This document shows, piece after piece, positions 32,064 through 40,580 of a stretch of DNA of 58,422 nt (position 1 is the stretch's first letter; the number at the start of each line of letters is the position of its first letter). The notes under the pieces are model-generated. The model was not told where the DNA came from. It searched no databases and was given only the letters and a program-made list of their open reading frames with translations. The position numbers and the translations under genes were made by a program. Source of the stretch: an uncultured Collinsella sp. (GTDB lineage: Bacteria > Actinomycetota > Coriobacteriia > Coriobacteriales > Coriobacteriaceae); the NCBI GenBank assembly GCA_900543275.1, contig UQQL01000005.1:1-58422 (forward strand), written 5' to 3'.

Positions 32064-32212
32064 AAAGAAATCCTCGCAATTGAGTCGCAATGAAAAAATC
32101 CATAACGTTACTAGTTTATGGCATTTTGAGCATCGACAGCTAAACTCCAGACACGGACGTCAATTGGCGAAAATGCGGCACAACACCTTTTCTGTCTTGG
32201 CAGCGGCGCGAG

Positions 32213-33235
32213 CTATACCGTGAGGAACATCATCACGATGATCATGGCAAAGCCGATAAGGTCGGTCGGCAAAAACACCGTGCCCAGCATAACGGCGCTG
32301 GTAATGGTTGCCGAGACCGGCTCCACAGTTCCGATGAGACTCGCACGTACGGAGCCAATATCCTTGACGCCCTCCATATAGAGCATATACGCCAGGAAAG
32401 AGCCCACGATCACAAACACCGCGAGCGCTTCGACGCCGGCAGCATCGAGGGCCGGCATATGAGCCCACGGCTGCACAAAGACACTCGAAACGACACCCGC
32501 CGTGATCATAGCCGAGCCCGTAACAATAGGGCTGCCGTATTCGGGCAGAATCTTGGCGGGAATCACCGCCATGCAAGTGGCGCTGACCGCACACATAAGG
32601 CCTGCGACCAGGCCAAGCGGCGATATGCTCAGACTGGTAGGGTCGCCGCCGGTAGCGATTAAAAAGGTGCCGCCCAGGGCCAACCCAATGCCAACGGCCT
32701 CACGCACGCGAGGCATGCGATGGTCGATCACGCAGGTGTAACCCATAATGATGACCAGTTGCAGGCACTGGAGCACCGTTGCGGTTCCGGCATTGGTCAG
32801 GCGCACGGCCGAAAGATAACAAAACTGGTTAAAGAGCAGACCAAAGGCGGTAAAGAACAGCAGCTGCTTGCGATCGGCAGGCGTCGTCCAAAGCTTGATC
32901 AGGCGTGCGCGGTCGCGTGTGACAACCACAGCCATAAAGAGCAGGCCGGCGAGAATCTGCCGTATGCTCATAAGCCACAGCGTATCGACATGGTAGGTAT
33001 CGAACAAAAAACTCGCGCTGGTGCCCGAGAAACCCCAAAACGAACCGCCCACCAGCGTGGCTAAAACACCCGTAATCACCTTGCGCGTCTGGGCGTCGTT
33101 GAGGCGGTCGCGCCATGCACGGCGGGTGCTGCGGCTGAGCTCGTCGGTGCCCTCGGGCACATCGATGTTCGATATATCGGTCATCGGCACCGAAGCCCCT
33201 GCGCCTTCGACCTGCTCGACACACTCTTTGCTCAT
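32213..33235 (-). CDS. EamA/DMT-family transporter
   Basis: 340 residues from an ATG preceded by GGGGGAG. A hydrophilic N-terminal region of about 55 residues (rich in Asp, Glu and Arg) is followed by ten predicted membrane helices arranged as two EamA repeats. The first repeat has GGSFWGFSGTSASFL and the second starts near PLGLVAGLMCAVSATCMAVIP, with a conserved 'GTVEPVSATITSAVMLG' near the end. Drug/metabolite transporters export small metabolites or amino acids; the substrate cannot be told from sequence. Confidence 0.9.
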   Translation of the reverse strand: MSKECVEQVEGAGASVPMTDISNIDVPEGTDELSRSTRRAWRDRLNDAQTRKVITGVLATLVGGSFWGFSGTSASFLFDTYHVDTLWLMSIRQILAGLLFMAVVVTRDRARLIKLWTTPADRKQLLFFTAFGLLFNQFCYLSAVRLTNAGTATVLQCLQLVIIMGYTCVIDHRMPRVREAVGIGLALGGTFLIATGGDPTSLSISPLGLVAGLMCAVSATCMAVIPAKILPEYGSPIVTGSAMITAGVVSSVFVQPWAHMPALDAAGVEALAVFVIVGSFLAYMLYMEGVKDIGSVRASLIGTVEPVSATITSAVMLGTVFLPTDLIGFAMIIVMMFLTV

Positions 33236-33466
33236 TCCACTCCCCCGAAACAGCCTGGAAACAATTCGGCTTACCTTACCACGGCGAAGGCACCAGCCGG
33301 AGGCTTGTCCGCTTATCGGTAGGTCAATTCCGCAGGCGTCTTTCCATAGCTCGATACCGCAATGGCCTTGCATTAGTCGACAGCCAAATCGCGGCAGCAG
33401 ACTCCTTTGAAATGGATACGACAAAGCCCCCGAATTCCACAATGTAAGCGATTTTTAAAAATGTTC

Positions 33467-33495
33467 TTGCCACCGAGTTCAGGCTCCGTTATATT
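33467..33495 (+). promoter_or_regulatory. Promoter of tRNA-Val
   Basis: TTGCCA (33467-33472), a 17-bp spacer and TATATT (33490-33495) lie about 30 bp before the tRNA 5' end, a good sigma-70-type promoter. Confidence 0.8.
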
Positions 33496-33524
33496 ATCCC
33501 TTGCGCACTTGCGCACCCTTGATC

Positions 33525-33599
33525 GGGCGTTTAGCTCAGGGGGAGAGCGCTTCCCTGACACGGAAGAGGTCAGAAGTTCAAATCTTCTAACGCCCACCA
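33525..33599 (+). tRNA. tRNA-Val (GAC)
   Basis: The cloverleaf is GGGCGTT acceptor, GCTC/GAGC D-arm, anticodon stem CTTCC/GGAAG with loop CTGACAC (anticodon GAC), and T-arm AGAAG TTCAAAT CTTCT. The encoded 3' CCA is present, unlike in tRNA-Phe. Confidence 0.96.
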
Positions 33600-33607
33600 A
33601 ATGTTCG

Positions 33608-33644
33608 CAGCTCAGAGGCTATGTCCTCTGGGCTGTTTTGTTTT
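33608..33644 (+). terminator. Terminator after tRNA-Val
   Basis: CAGCTCAGAGG pairs with CCTCTGGGCTG over a six-base loop, followed by TTTTGTTTT. Confidence 0.88.
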
Positions 33645-33786
33645 ATGTCGCCAAGCCAAAAGGACGTCGCGGCACCCAAAGCCGTTTCGACAGCCCCAAT
33701 AACCATCCCAACCGAAGCTGATACCGGCTCTGCACCACCAGCGATCCACCCGACCGAACTCCAGGCACCCTCGACAGCGTCGGCAA

Positions 33787-33966
33787 TCATCCCGGCAGAC
33801 CCCAAGCCGCTTCCACATCGCCAGCAATCACCCCGGTCGCACCCAAAGTCACCCAGACAACCCCGACGATTGCCCCAATCAGGCCCAAAGCCACCCAAAC
33901 AGCCTTGGTGACCGCCCCAATCTGGCCTTCACAAGCCTCGCGGCCACATCCGGTCAGCCTTCCCAT
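33787..33966 (-). CDS. Small hydrophobic ORF, possibly a decayed gene
   Basis: 59 codons: MGRLTGCGREACEGQIG, then a hydrophobic stretch VWVALGLIGAIVGVVWVTLG, ending VEAAWGLPG. Another frame continues with similar composition (MIADAVEGAWSS, SVGWIAGG, GMVIGAVETALGAA) down to about 33630, as if a longer Gly/Ala/Val-rich, internally repetitive membrane peptide had been frameshifted near 33787. No clear ribosome-binding site is seen. It may be a small membrane protein or non-coding repetitive DNA. Confidence 0.3.
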   Translation of the reverse strand: MGRLTGCGREACEGQIGAVTKAVWVALGLIGAIVGVVWVTLGATGVIAGDVEAAWGLPG

Positions 33967-33968
33967 AA

Positions 33969-34150
33969 TCAGGTCTAATACTTTTCCGTGGAGTGAACGA
34001 GCTTATTTGGACCCCCGAAGCATGCACACTTTTTGAAGCCAAAACCGCAGGATTCTAACGTCAAAACCGCAGGAAATGAGCCGCCAAAAGTGTCGATGCT
34101 TCGGGGGTCCATTTTGACTCGTTCACTTCGCGGAGAAGTATTAGACCTGA
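33969..34150. repeat. 182-bp palindromic element, copy 1
   Basis: The ends TCAGGTCTAATACTT are perfect inverted repeats. Further in, CCGTGGAGTGAACGAG and CTCGTTCACTTCGCGG pair imperfectly, then GGACCCCCGAAGCAT pairs with ATGCTTCGGGGGTCC, and CACACTTTT/AAAAGTGTC near the centre. The middle contains two copies of AAAACCGCAGGA. The same architecture occurs at 54099-54279. Together they look like a MITE-like or REP-like family, with no transposase inside. Confidence 0.82.
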
Positions 34151-34154
34151 AAAA

Positions 34155-34178
34155 AAGGCCCCCGGCCCCACCTCCAGC
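34155..34178 (-). terminator. Candidate terminator after the frameshifted gene
   Basis: On the minus strand a G/C-rich GGGGCCGGGGGCC is followed by TTTTTTT just before the palindromic element. The stem is short, so this is a weak call. Confidence 0.45.
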
Positions 34179-34185
34179 AACCGCC

Positions 34186-35288
34186 CTACCAATGTTGACG
34201 CGCCTCGATAACCGTTTGCCAAAGCTTAAACCGCTTTGTTTCGGCACGCGCGAGGGCAAGATGTCGCTGCTCCTCCGTCATGGTCCTGTTAAAGATGGGT
34301 CGCTTATTCCGACGCAGCTTCCGTCGGATGCGTTCGCACAGGCGAACGAGTTTTTCGTAGTCACTCGCCTGGTCGGTCGTCACCGTAAAGTACGCCACCC
34401 CATTGAGCAGCTGCAACTCGTTGCGGCGTTCGGCATCCTTGTGGATCTTCTCGCTTCCGTCGTGAATGACATCGCTGTCGTAATCAATCAGTGCGGTCAG
34501 CACTTCGGGCAGCAGCGCAGCCTTCACTTTGTCCATTCCCACCTCGGCTTTCGCCGTAAGCGTGATGTCGGGCGTGCGCTCCAACACGCGCAGCTTGCGG
34601 TTGCGCCCATCGTTGTAACCGTCGCGAATGAAGTACTTCTTGTTCAGTTCGGCCTTGCCCAGCGCAAGCCCGCCGTAATATGCAGGCAGCGACATAAACA
34701 TACAAAGCCCCGACTCCCTTGGGGACCGTGAGCCCTCTTCCACGTACGGAAGCAACGCCTTCGCCTTGGCAGCGCCCCTCACCTTTGACGCCCGGTCAAG
34801 ATACGCCGCGATGAGCTCCTTGGTCGTGAGCTTCCCATCGCGCATGCCCGCATCCCTGCTTGTTACCCACCGGGAGCAAGGTTATCCAGCCGATAGTCCG
34901 ACGTCATGGCATAGCCGGCATAGATGGCAGCCGCCGCATCGCCATCGTGCGCGGCCTGCATAAACGCCAACTCGGGAGAGCACACATACACATCCAGGTC
35001 GCCCATCCAGTGGCCCAGCGAGATAAACGAACCCGCCGGGAGCTCGTTGGTGCACAGGTGCGTCTTAACGTGCTTGCTCCGCCGACGATCGGCGCGCGAC
35101 GGCACCAGCAAATCCAGCGTTTCAATCCCCAGGTCATAGCGATCGATAACCTCCTGAGCTTCTTGGTCCAAGAGCGCGCAGGCGCCTGCAATCGACACGA
35201 CCTCTGGTTCCGAATCCCCAAAGCGAGGGTTCGGCATATGCGCCAAAAGCGCCAGCGCGGCGTTATGTGAAACGATAAAGTACCTCAT
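34186..35288 (-). pseudogene. Frameshifted nuclease-like gene (coriobacterial Vsr/DUF559-like family)
   Basis: Two adjacent frames read as one protein. The first part (35288-34863) starts MRYFIVSHNAALALLAHMP and stops after LDNLAPGG. The second (34845-34186) continues KLTTKELIAAYLDRASKVRG and ends with a nuclease-like block, IDYDSDVIHDGSEKIHKDAE then LLNGVAYFTVTTDQ. Adding one base to the short G-run before the TAA (about 34866-34868) would join the frames through GVTSRDAG. Shared blocks with the 17298-18371 protein (CxPELAFMQAA vs TSPEFTLLNLA; SPRES vs SPFEV) support one ancestral gene. It is probably inactivated, unless the shift is programmed or a sequencing error. Confidence 0.7.
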
Positions 35289-35690
35289 GGCGCGAAGATA
35301 GCGCGCGCGTCGGCGGCCATTGGCGGTCCTGCTAAGTTTTCGGCAAACGACCGGCGGCTTTTTGCCGTGGCGCATCCAAAGTGCTCATTCGTCGACGTCT
35401 AGCTGCAAACCCGTCAAGCTTTTGGCAAGGTTGCCGCTCAGCTGACCAAAAGCTGTCCAAGCACTTGCCCATTTGCTTGACGGCACGCCCCCGCCAAAAC
35501 ACCCAGCGACTTCTTGGACGGTCGAAACATCTGTCCAGTGACTGCACGCCACACCGCAATCGCCTCGTTAAGACAGCAGACACCACCGGCCACCAGCTCA
35601 AACACCGCCGGCCCCAGTCGTGCGTATCAAGCACCCAGCGCTGGGGTATCCTTGGAGCACATGCACCGCAAGCCACACAAAGGAGCCGCC
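35289..35690. other. Intergenic region with repeat motif cluster, copy B
   Basis: No gene is supported. Positions 35410-35483 contain CCCGTCAAGCT, TGGCAAGGTT, CTGACCAAAAGCTGTCCA and GCTTGACGG, the same words as near 10.75 and 51.5 kb. CCGTCAAGC and GCTTGACGG form the ends of an imperfect palindrome. The right end leads to AAAGGAG before the DUF5710 gene. Confidence 0.5.
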
Positions 35691-36389
35691 ATGCGTACCG
35701 AGCTCGATGTTCCCTTTTCGCATAAAGACGAGGCCAAGGCCCTAGGCGCCAAGTGGGACCGGGCCAAGAAGATCTGGTACGTGCCCGATGGCGTCAGCCC
35801 CGAACCCTTTGCCGCGTGGCTGCCCGGCGTGGATCGCTCCGACCCCAGCGCGCCCTACATCTACCTCGTGCTGGGCAAGCGCGAGTGCTGGAAGTGCCAC
35901 GAGCAGACGACGGTCGCGGCCTTTGGCATTCCGTATTGGGCGGCCGAGAACTCGGGCAGCAAGGCTGCGCCCAGCGCTGCGTCCGCCATGGACGACGCGG
36001 GCCACGTCGCGATCGACACCGCTCGCGCCAACGCCGTGGCCATCGTCCCCGCGCTGGGCTGCGTTCCGGCCGAAATCCGCGACTACCTGCGCGAGCGCTG
36101 CGGCTATAAGCCCGTAACGTCGCGCACCACCAAGACCGTATCGCTCGCCAGCACCTGCACCGGCTGCGGCGCGCTGCAAGGCAGCCATTACCTGTTCGAG
36201 GAGCCCGCGTCACCGTTTGCGCTCACGGCCATCAACAAGCTGCCCGCGTTGGAGTTCGTGCGCGTGGAGGTCGCCGGCGTCTATGGCATTCCCGCCACCC
36301 AAGGCGACTTTGACCAGGCGCTCTTCACCTGGGCACGCGACCACCACACCCAGTTCCACAAGAGCCTGTTCGAGGGAATCTACCTGTAG
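35691..36389 (+). CDS. DUF5710 domain protein
   Basis: 232 residues from the ATG after AAAGGAG. The N-terminal 50 residues (LDVPFSHKDEAKALGAKWDR, then KKIWYVPDG) are the DUF5710 module, a short segment often fused to topoisomerase-primase or mobilisation proteins. The middle has a zinc-knuckle-like pair (CWKCHEQ at about 65 and CTGCGALQGSHY at about 163), giving four cysteines that could bind one metal ion. The rest is unrecognised. A role in nucleic-acid binding is possible. Confidence 0.75.
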   Translation: MRTELDVPFSHKDEAKALGAKWDRAKKIWYVPDGVSPEPFAAWLPGVDRSDPSAPYIYLVLGKRECWKCHEQTTVAAFGIPYWAAENSGSKAAPSAASAMDDAGHVAIDTARANAVAIVPALGCVPAEIRDYLRERCGYKPVTSRTTKTVSLASTCTGCGALQGSHYLFEEPASPFALTAINKLPALEFVRVEVAGVYGIPATQGDFDQALFTWARDHHTQFHKSLFEGIYL

Positions 36390-36604
36390 GGCAAAGCTCG
36401 AAAATCGAGTATGCGCAGGTAGTGAGGTATATCTAACGAGAAACCGAGAAGCCGACACTTAGCCGACCAACAATCGATAATCGATACTCCGACTGAATAA
36501 ATATAGAAACAAAACCCCTGCGCATCGGAGTCAGCGCAGGGGGTAGTGCTTGAATCAAAACTCAGCCGGATGGCATCAGCTCAAGCCAAGCAAGGATATC
36601 AACT
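36390..36604. other. Convergent intergenic gap
   Basis: It holds only the PTS-operon terminator at 36509-36542 and short AT-rich sequence with ATCGATAATCGAT; no gene is seen. Confidence 0.5.
36509..36542 (-). terminator. Terminator of the PTS operon
   Basis: On the minus strand CCCCTGCGC pairs with GCGCAGGGG over a ten-base loop, followed by TTTTGTTTC, about 60 bp after the IID stop. Confidence 0.88.
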
Positions 36605-37423
36605 CTAGAGAATTCCAACCGCAGAGCATGCAATCGAAAAGACGACTATCGAGACAAGGACGACCGCGGTATTTGGCTTCTTTCCCATTACCCAATAAAT
36701 CGCAGCTGTTGCGATTGCCGGAAGCAGGCATGGCATAATCTGATCCAGTACGCCTTGAATGGCAAGGGCCTCATCGCCCGAACCGAAAGTCAGCGGAGTT
36801 GTAACGCTCACCATTGAGGCAACCATTGCTCCCACCGCCATCATTCCGACGACGCCAGTCAGTTTCGTCAGTCGTTTCATGATATTTGTCTCAGACAGCT
36901 TAACGAGTAGCTTGCTGCCCATCTCGTAACCTTTAATGGCGCAAATGTAGCGCACGGCTTGTGCAGGTATGTTAAACAGCAAGAAAAATAAAACAGCGCC
37001 GAGCGGGTTCCCCTGCATTGCGATGGAGCAGCCAATTCCGGCAGTAACCGTACGCCAGGTTGTTAGAAACAACGAATCGCCAATGCCGGACAACGGGCCC
37101 ATGAGCGATGTCTTTACGTTGCTGATGGCTTCTCCGCCAATTTCCCCGCCGTTCGCCTTCACTTCCTCCATTGCTGCCACAATTCCACAAACCAGCGTCG
37201 CCAGATAGGGAGTGATGTTAAAGAACTCAAGATGGCGCTTCAATGCATCCACGCGATCTTCTTTCGACGGATACAGCTTCTTGATAATTGGACCAAGCGT
37301 AAATGCATTCGCAAGGTACATTTGCCGCTCGTAATCCCAGGACCCCTCAAACGTCATTGAGCGTACAAACATTTTATTGAGATCAGACTTGGTGATTTTC
37401 GATCCGCCTTCTTTAGAACTCAT
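36605..37423 (-). CDS. PTS mannose/sorbose family IID component
   Basis: 272 residues. The N-terminal MSSKEGGSKITKSDLNKMFVRS and WDYERQMYLANAFTLGPIIKKLY, plus GPLSGIGDSLFLTTWRTV, are classic EIID blocks. The C-terminal half has several membrane helices. With IIC it forms the membrane channel of a mannose-class phosphotransferase system. It overlaps the IIC gene by 11 nt. Base composition is clearly more AT-rich than neighbouring genes, suggesting acquisition. Confidence 0.95.
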   Translation of the reverse strand: MSSKEGGSKITKSDLNKMFVRSMTFEGSWDYERQMYLANAFTLGPIIKKLYPSKEDRVDALKRHLEFFNITPYLATLVCGIVAAMEEVKANGGEIGGEAISNVKTSLMGPLSGIGDSLFLTTWRTVTAGIGCSIAMQGNPLGAVLFFLLFNIPAQAVRYICAIKGYEMGSKLLVKLSETNIMKRLTKLTGVVGMMAVGAMVASMVSVTTPLTFGSGDEALAIQGVLDQIMPCLLPAIATAAIYWVMGKKPNTAVVLVSIVVFSIACSAVGIL

Positions 37424-38183
37424 CGTCGTCTCCTTCCACAGAAGCCGTAGCTGCGACAGCGGATTCGCGATTTTTAAATACCATCAACAGCACAATTCCG
37501 GCGGCGATGAGCGAAACACCCAAGATTGGCAAGCCCAGATACGCACTGAGAACAAATCCAAAAATCAAATAAGGCAACAACTTTCGGTCCATGATCGTCC
37601 TAAGCAGAATGACAAAGCCGAGGGCGGGCAAAATGCCTGCGGCAACCGTCAAGCCATGCTGAACAAATTCGGGAATAGCCGCAAGGACACCTTCCATAAC
37701 CGGAGCACCCAGCGCATAAGCTGCGGTCACATACAGCGCTTGGGGAATAATGAACCCAAAGAGGCTAGAGATAAGATGGGTCCTGCACACCCCGTCAACG
37801 TCCCCTCGTTCGGCATATCCATCGGCGACGCGATTAATAAGAGGAATCAGAACGATGTAGCAAAAATTCCTGATTACCATTCCGAGCATTGAAATTGGGA
37901 TCGCCAATGCAACGCCGGCGCCAGCATCTGAATGCGAAATGATCGCAAACGCTGTGCCCAAAATGCCACCGGAAATCACATCAGGAGGCGCAGCCGCTCC
38001 GATTCCCTGAGCACCCATAAGAGCCAGCTCAATAGTGGCGCCGATAATACAGCCACTTGCCAAATCACCGAATGCGAGACCCACAATTGTTCCCGTTATC
38101 AGGGGTCTATCAAGCATTGATTTACCAAGAAACCAATTCGAGTAGCTAAAGCATGAAATAAGAAAGATTAACAGAATGTCCAT
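37413..38183 (-). CDS. PTS mannose/sorbose family IIC component
   Basis: 256 residues from MDILLIFLISCFSYSNWFLG, with GGAGAGGAG upstream; a start 13 codons earlier has no site. EIIC signatures DRPLITGTIVGLAFGD and 'GATIELALMGAQGIGAAAPPDVISGGILGTAFAI' are clear. The acidic tail (VEGDDDEF) is unusual. It is the substrate-translocating partner of IID; the sugar is probably an amino-sugar or Amadori compound, judging by the SIS gene in the operon. Confidence 0.95.
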   Translation of the reverse strand: MDILLIFLISCFSYSNWFLGKSMLDRPLITGTIVGLAFGDLASGCIIGATIELALMGAQGIGAAAPPDVISGGILGTAFAIISHSDAGAGVALAIPISMLGMVIRNFCYIVLIPLINRVADGYAERGDVDGVCRTHLISSLFGFIIPQALYVTAAYALGAPVMEGVLAAIPEFVQHGLTVAAGILPALGFVILLRTIMDRKLLPYLIFGFVLSAYLGLPILGVSLIAAGIVLLMVFKNRESAVAATASVEGDDDEF

Positions 38184-38227
38184 TGCATCTCCTCTCCTTA
38201 GCACAAATATCTGTCCGCGCAAAAGGC

Positions 38228-38698
38228 CTACAGAGCCTCCGCCAGTCGCAATGCCTTATCTCCTGGCAAACTCCGAATTACGATATCGACTCCCGCCTCA
38301 ACAAGCGCAACAAGGCTCTTCTCTTCGTCCGGAGAAACGTAAACGCACCGACTGATTTGTCGGGTCCCCTCTCTCGGTATGACGTTTCCCAGATTAATTG
38401 CCTTAATATCTGGGCACCCCTGAGCGAGGAGGCAGGCATCCTTTACGGTTTTGACGACTATGAAAAGACGGTATTTGTCCGTTATGCCGCTTTTGATCGC
38501 CGCAATCGAATCGTCAAGTCCTTTTATCACAAGCTTGCATCCAGATGGCTTTGCCAATTTCAGTATTGCGCGCTGAGCATCATCTGCAGCAACCTCGTCA
38601 TTTGCAACAAGAATGCAATCAGCCCCTAATGCAGACAGCCAAGATACGGCAACCTGTCCATGGATAAGTCTCTCATCCACCCTCGTTGCGACGATCAT
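38228..38698 (-). CDS. PTS mannose/sorbose family IIB component
   Basis: 156 residues from MIVATRVDERLIHGQVAVSW; the His of HGQV is the phosphorylated residue of mannose-class IIB. GGATGG lies upstream; a GTG three codons earlier is less well placed. It transfers phosphate to the incoming sugar. No IIA gene or fused IIA domain is present in the operon, so IIA must come from elsewhere in the genome. Confidence 0.93.
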   Translation of the reverse strand: MIVATRVDERLIHGQVAVSWLSALGADCILVANDEVAADDAQRAILKLAKPSGCKLVIKGLDDSIAAIKSGITDKYRLFIVVKTVKDACLLAQGCPDIKAINLGNVIPREGTRQISRCVYVSPDEEKSLVALVEAGVDIVIRSLPGDKALRLAEAL

Positions 38699-38741
38699 AA
38701 TTGTCACCCATCCCTAAAAGCGAGTCGATAAAACCAGGCGT

Positions 38742-39710
38742 TTAATACTCGACATGCCACATATAGCGGCGCGTCATCAGGTCATGCTTCCTAATATCCC
38801 CGAGTGCAGACAGGAGCCTACGCTGTGCCGCATCAAACACAAAGTGATTGAAGAATTCGCAGACGCTTGCCGGGAATTGATTGATATAGAGCTCCTTCGC
38901 ATCCAGCACTGTGACGCGATCGGCATATTCATCAAGGAACTTCTTTGCACGCTCGTCGTTGGAACGATTTCGGCCATCGCTCATAAACAGAACGAAGGGA
39001 GTAGTTCGGTCCACAATCTCAAACGGCCCATGGAAGAACTCGCCGGTATTGATGAGGGGCGCATGGACCCATTGCATCTCCATCAAGCTGCAGATGGAGA
39101 AACCATAGCCGACACCCAGAGCGGGACCGCCAGCAAGCGGAACGATGATCTTGTCGTCCTTGTGCAGGCGGGCAAATTCTTGCGCGCGGGGCTCGATATA
39201 GCGCACAACCTCATTCACAACGTCCTGCAGCATATCAAATGCCGCATTAGCGTCATTCAGGTACTCATAGCCATCGAAAGCGGCAAGGATCTCAAAGGCG
39301 AGCTTGAGAATAGGGGCGGCGTTGCTCTCCATGTATTTAGTCTCGGGATTAAAGATCGTGTTGAAGGGGACGTGGTAATCAGCAATCTTGCTCATATCGG
39401 CATTGGGGTCATGGCAATAGGCAATCGTAACCGCCCCTGCATTTTTCGCGACCTCGGTCGCCACCATAGTCTCGGGGGTTCCCGAGAGCGAGCAGAACAC
39501 GGCAATGGAGTTCTCATCCAGAGCCTTCGGGGTGGCATGCACAAATTCGTTGCTCGTAATCAGCTGGGCATCGATGCCCTTGCCTTCGCGCTGAATCAGG
39601 TAGAAAGCCGGATACTGAGCAAGGAGGGACCCACCGCATGCAACAAAATAAACGTTCTTAGGATGGAAATCCTTGGCGAGCAGATCCTGGACGATGTTCT
39701 CTTCTTTCAT
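38742..39710 (-). CDS. SIS-domain sugar-phosphate isomerase/deglycase (FrlB-like)
   Basis: 322 residues, first gene of the PTS operon, with AAAGGAG before the ATG. Two SIS halves: VYFVACGGSLLAQYPAFYL at about 20 and the second around LAGGPALGVGYGF. Sequence blocks such as NTGEFFHGPFEIVD and SGTPETMVATEVAKNAG match fructoselysine/glucoselysine-6-phosphate deglycases and their relatives. These cleave phosphorylated Amadori compounds to lysine and a sugar phosphate. A paralogue lies at 54369-55337. An aminosugar isomerase is the alternative. Confidence 0.82.
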   Translation of the reverse strand: MKEENIVQDLLAKDFHPKNVYFVACGGSLLAQYPAFYLIQREGKGIDAQLITSNEFVHATPKALDENSIAVFCSLSGTPETMVATEVAKNAGAVTIAYCHDPNADMSKIADYHVPFNTIFNPETKYMESNAAPILKLAFEILAAFDGYEYLNDANAAFDMLQDVVNEVVRYIEPRAQEFARLHKDDKIIVPLAGGPALGVGYGFSICSLMEMQWVHAPLINTGEFFHGPFEIVDRTTPFVLFMSDGRNRSNDERAKKFLDEYADRVTVLDAKELYINQFPASVCEFFNHFVFDAAQRRLLSALGDIRKHDLMTRRYMWHVEY

Positions 39711-39726
39711 GGCTACTCCTTTTGTA

Positions 39727-39754
39727 TTAATACATGTCCTACTACATGTATTAA
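39727..39754 (-). promoter_or_regulatory. GntR operator upstream of the SIS-PTS operon
   Basis: A 28-bp perfect palindrome: TTAATACATGT, six bases, ACATGTATTAA. It holds two ACATGT cores 12 bp apart, just downstream of the promoter's -10 box. The GntR gene at 39844-40560 has a matching double site in front of it, so it is the likely regulator. Confidence 0.78.
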
Positions 39755-39758
39755 TTAC

Positions 39759-39786
39759 AGAATAATTACCGCCAAAATGGAGTCAA
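39759..39786 (-). promoter_or_regulatory. Promoter of the SIS-PTS operon
   Basis: On the minus strand TTGACT (39786-39781), a 16-bp spacer and TATTCT (39764-39759). The start point would fall within or next to the operator palindrome. Confidence 0.65.
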
Positions 39787-39843
39787 GAAAAAACCGCCGC
39801 TTTCCCGTGAACGGCAGTTTAGAGTCGTAAGCGGTAGGCGCTT

Positions 39844-40560
39844 TTATGCGTAAAACTGATAAAGTCCCGGATCGTCGGCAATGGCATGCTGATCGGCAAC
39901 ATGCAGCGGATGCCCTTCCGAATCTTTAACGAAGGATCTATTGAATAGCAGAGCCGAACCAAGGTCGACTTTGAGGAGCTCAGCGTCACGATCGTCCGCA
40001 TAGACAATTCCTATACGACGAGTAAGCTCCCCTGGCATCACACCATGGTGCTGTAAAAGTTCGTATAAAGACCCTTCGAGATCGTGTTCAGCCAAGAATG
40101 CGAAGGAGGCTCGAAAGTAATTGGTTTCGGACAGCACCGGCCTACCATCAGAAAATCTAACGCGACAGAGCTTAAAAGCAGGCGAATTGTCTAAGCCCAG
40201 GAATGAAGCCACCTCCTTTGGGCAATCCGCTTCAAGAGAGGCGGATACAATCCGTGCAGACGGCTCCTTTCCCTGCAATCGGCAAAGATTGGAGAAGCTG
40301 ACGGAAGAACGTGCATTTCCGTCAGAAGCAACAGGCGCATTTTCTTTATCCGCAACGAATGTGCCTCGCCCATGCTCTTTTACCATCAAGCCTTCATTTA
40401 CAAGATTCGACAATGCGTGTCGCAGCGTCACGCGGCTGACGCCAAGCTGCTTGCACAATATCTGTTCTCCCGGGACTTGCTCACCAGGCCCCCAAGCACC
40501 CGATTCAATATTCGCCCTTAAACGTTCTTCAACCTGAAGATATAGCGGCTTTTCCTCCAT
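39844..40560 (-). CDS. GntR-family (HutC subfamily) regulator
   Basis: 238 residues. A winged helix-turn-helix (about 5-70: LYLQVEERLRANIESGAWGP, then QLGVSRVTLRHALSNLVNEG and GRGTFVA) is joined to a UTRA effector domain (about 95-235). GGAGG precedes the ATG. It is transcribed toward the SIS-PTS operon. The shared ACATGT double sites upstream of both transcription units indicate autoregulation and control of the operon, probably released by a phosphorylated sugar. Confidence 0.92.
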   Translation of the reverse strand: MEEKPLYLQVEERLRANIESGAWGPGEQVPGEQILCKQLGVSRVTLRHALSNLVNEGLMVKEHGRGTFVADKENAPVASDGNARSSVSFSNLCRLQGKEPSARIVSASLEADCPKEVASFLGLDNSPAFKLCRVRFSDGRPVLSETNYFRASFAFLAEHDLEGSLYELLQHHGVMPGELTRRIGIVYADDRDAELLKVDLGSALLFNRSFVKDSEGHPLHVADQHAIADDPGLYQFYA

Positions 40561-40580
40561 TATTACCTCCTGACAGCCTG

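Noticed and set aside
35332..35676. A 114-residue minus-strand frame rich in Arg and Cys
   Set aside because: It spans the repeat cluster and the promoter region of the DUF5710 gene. Composition is not protein-like.
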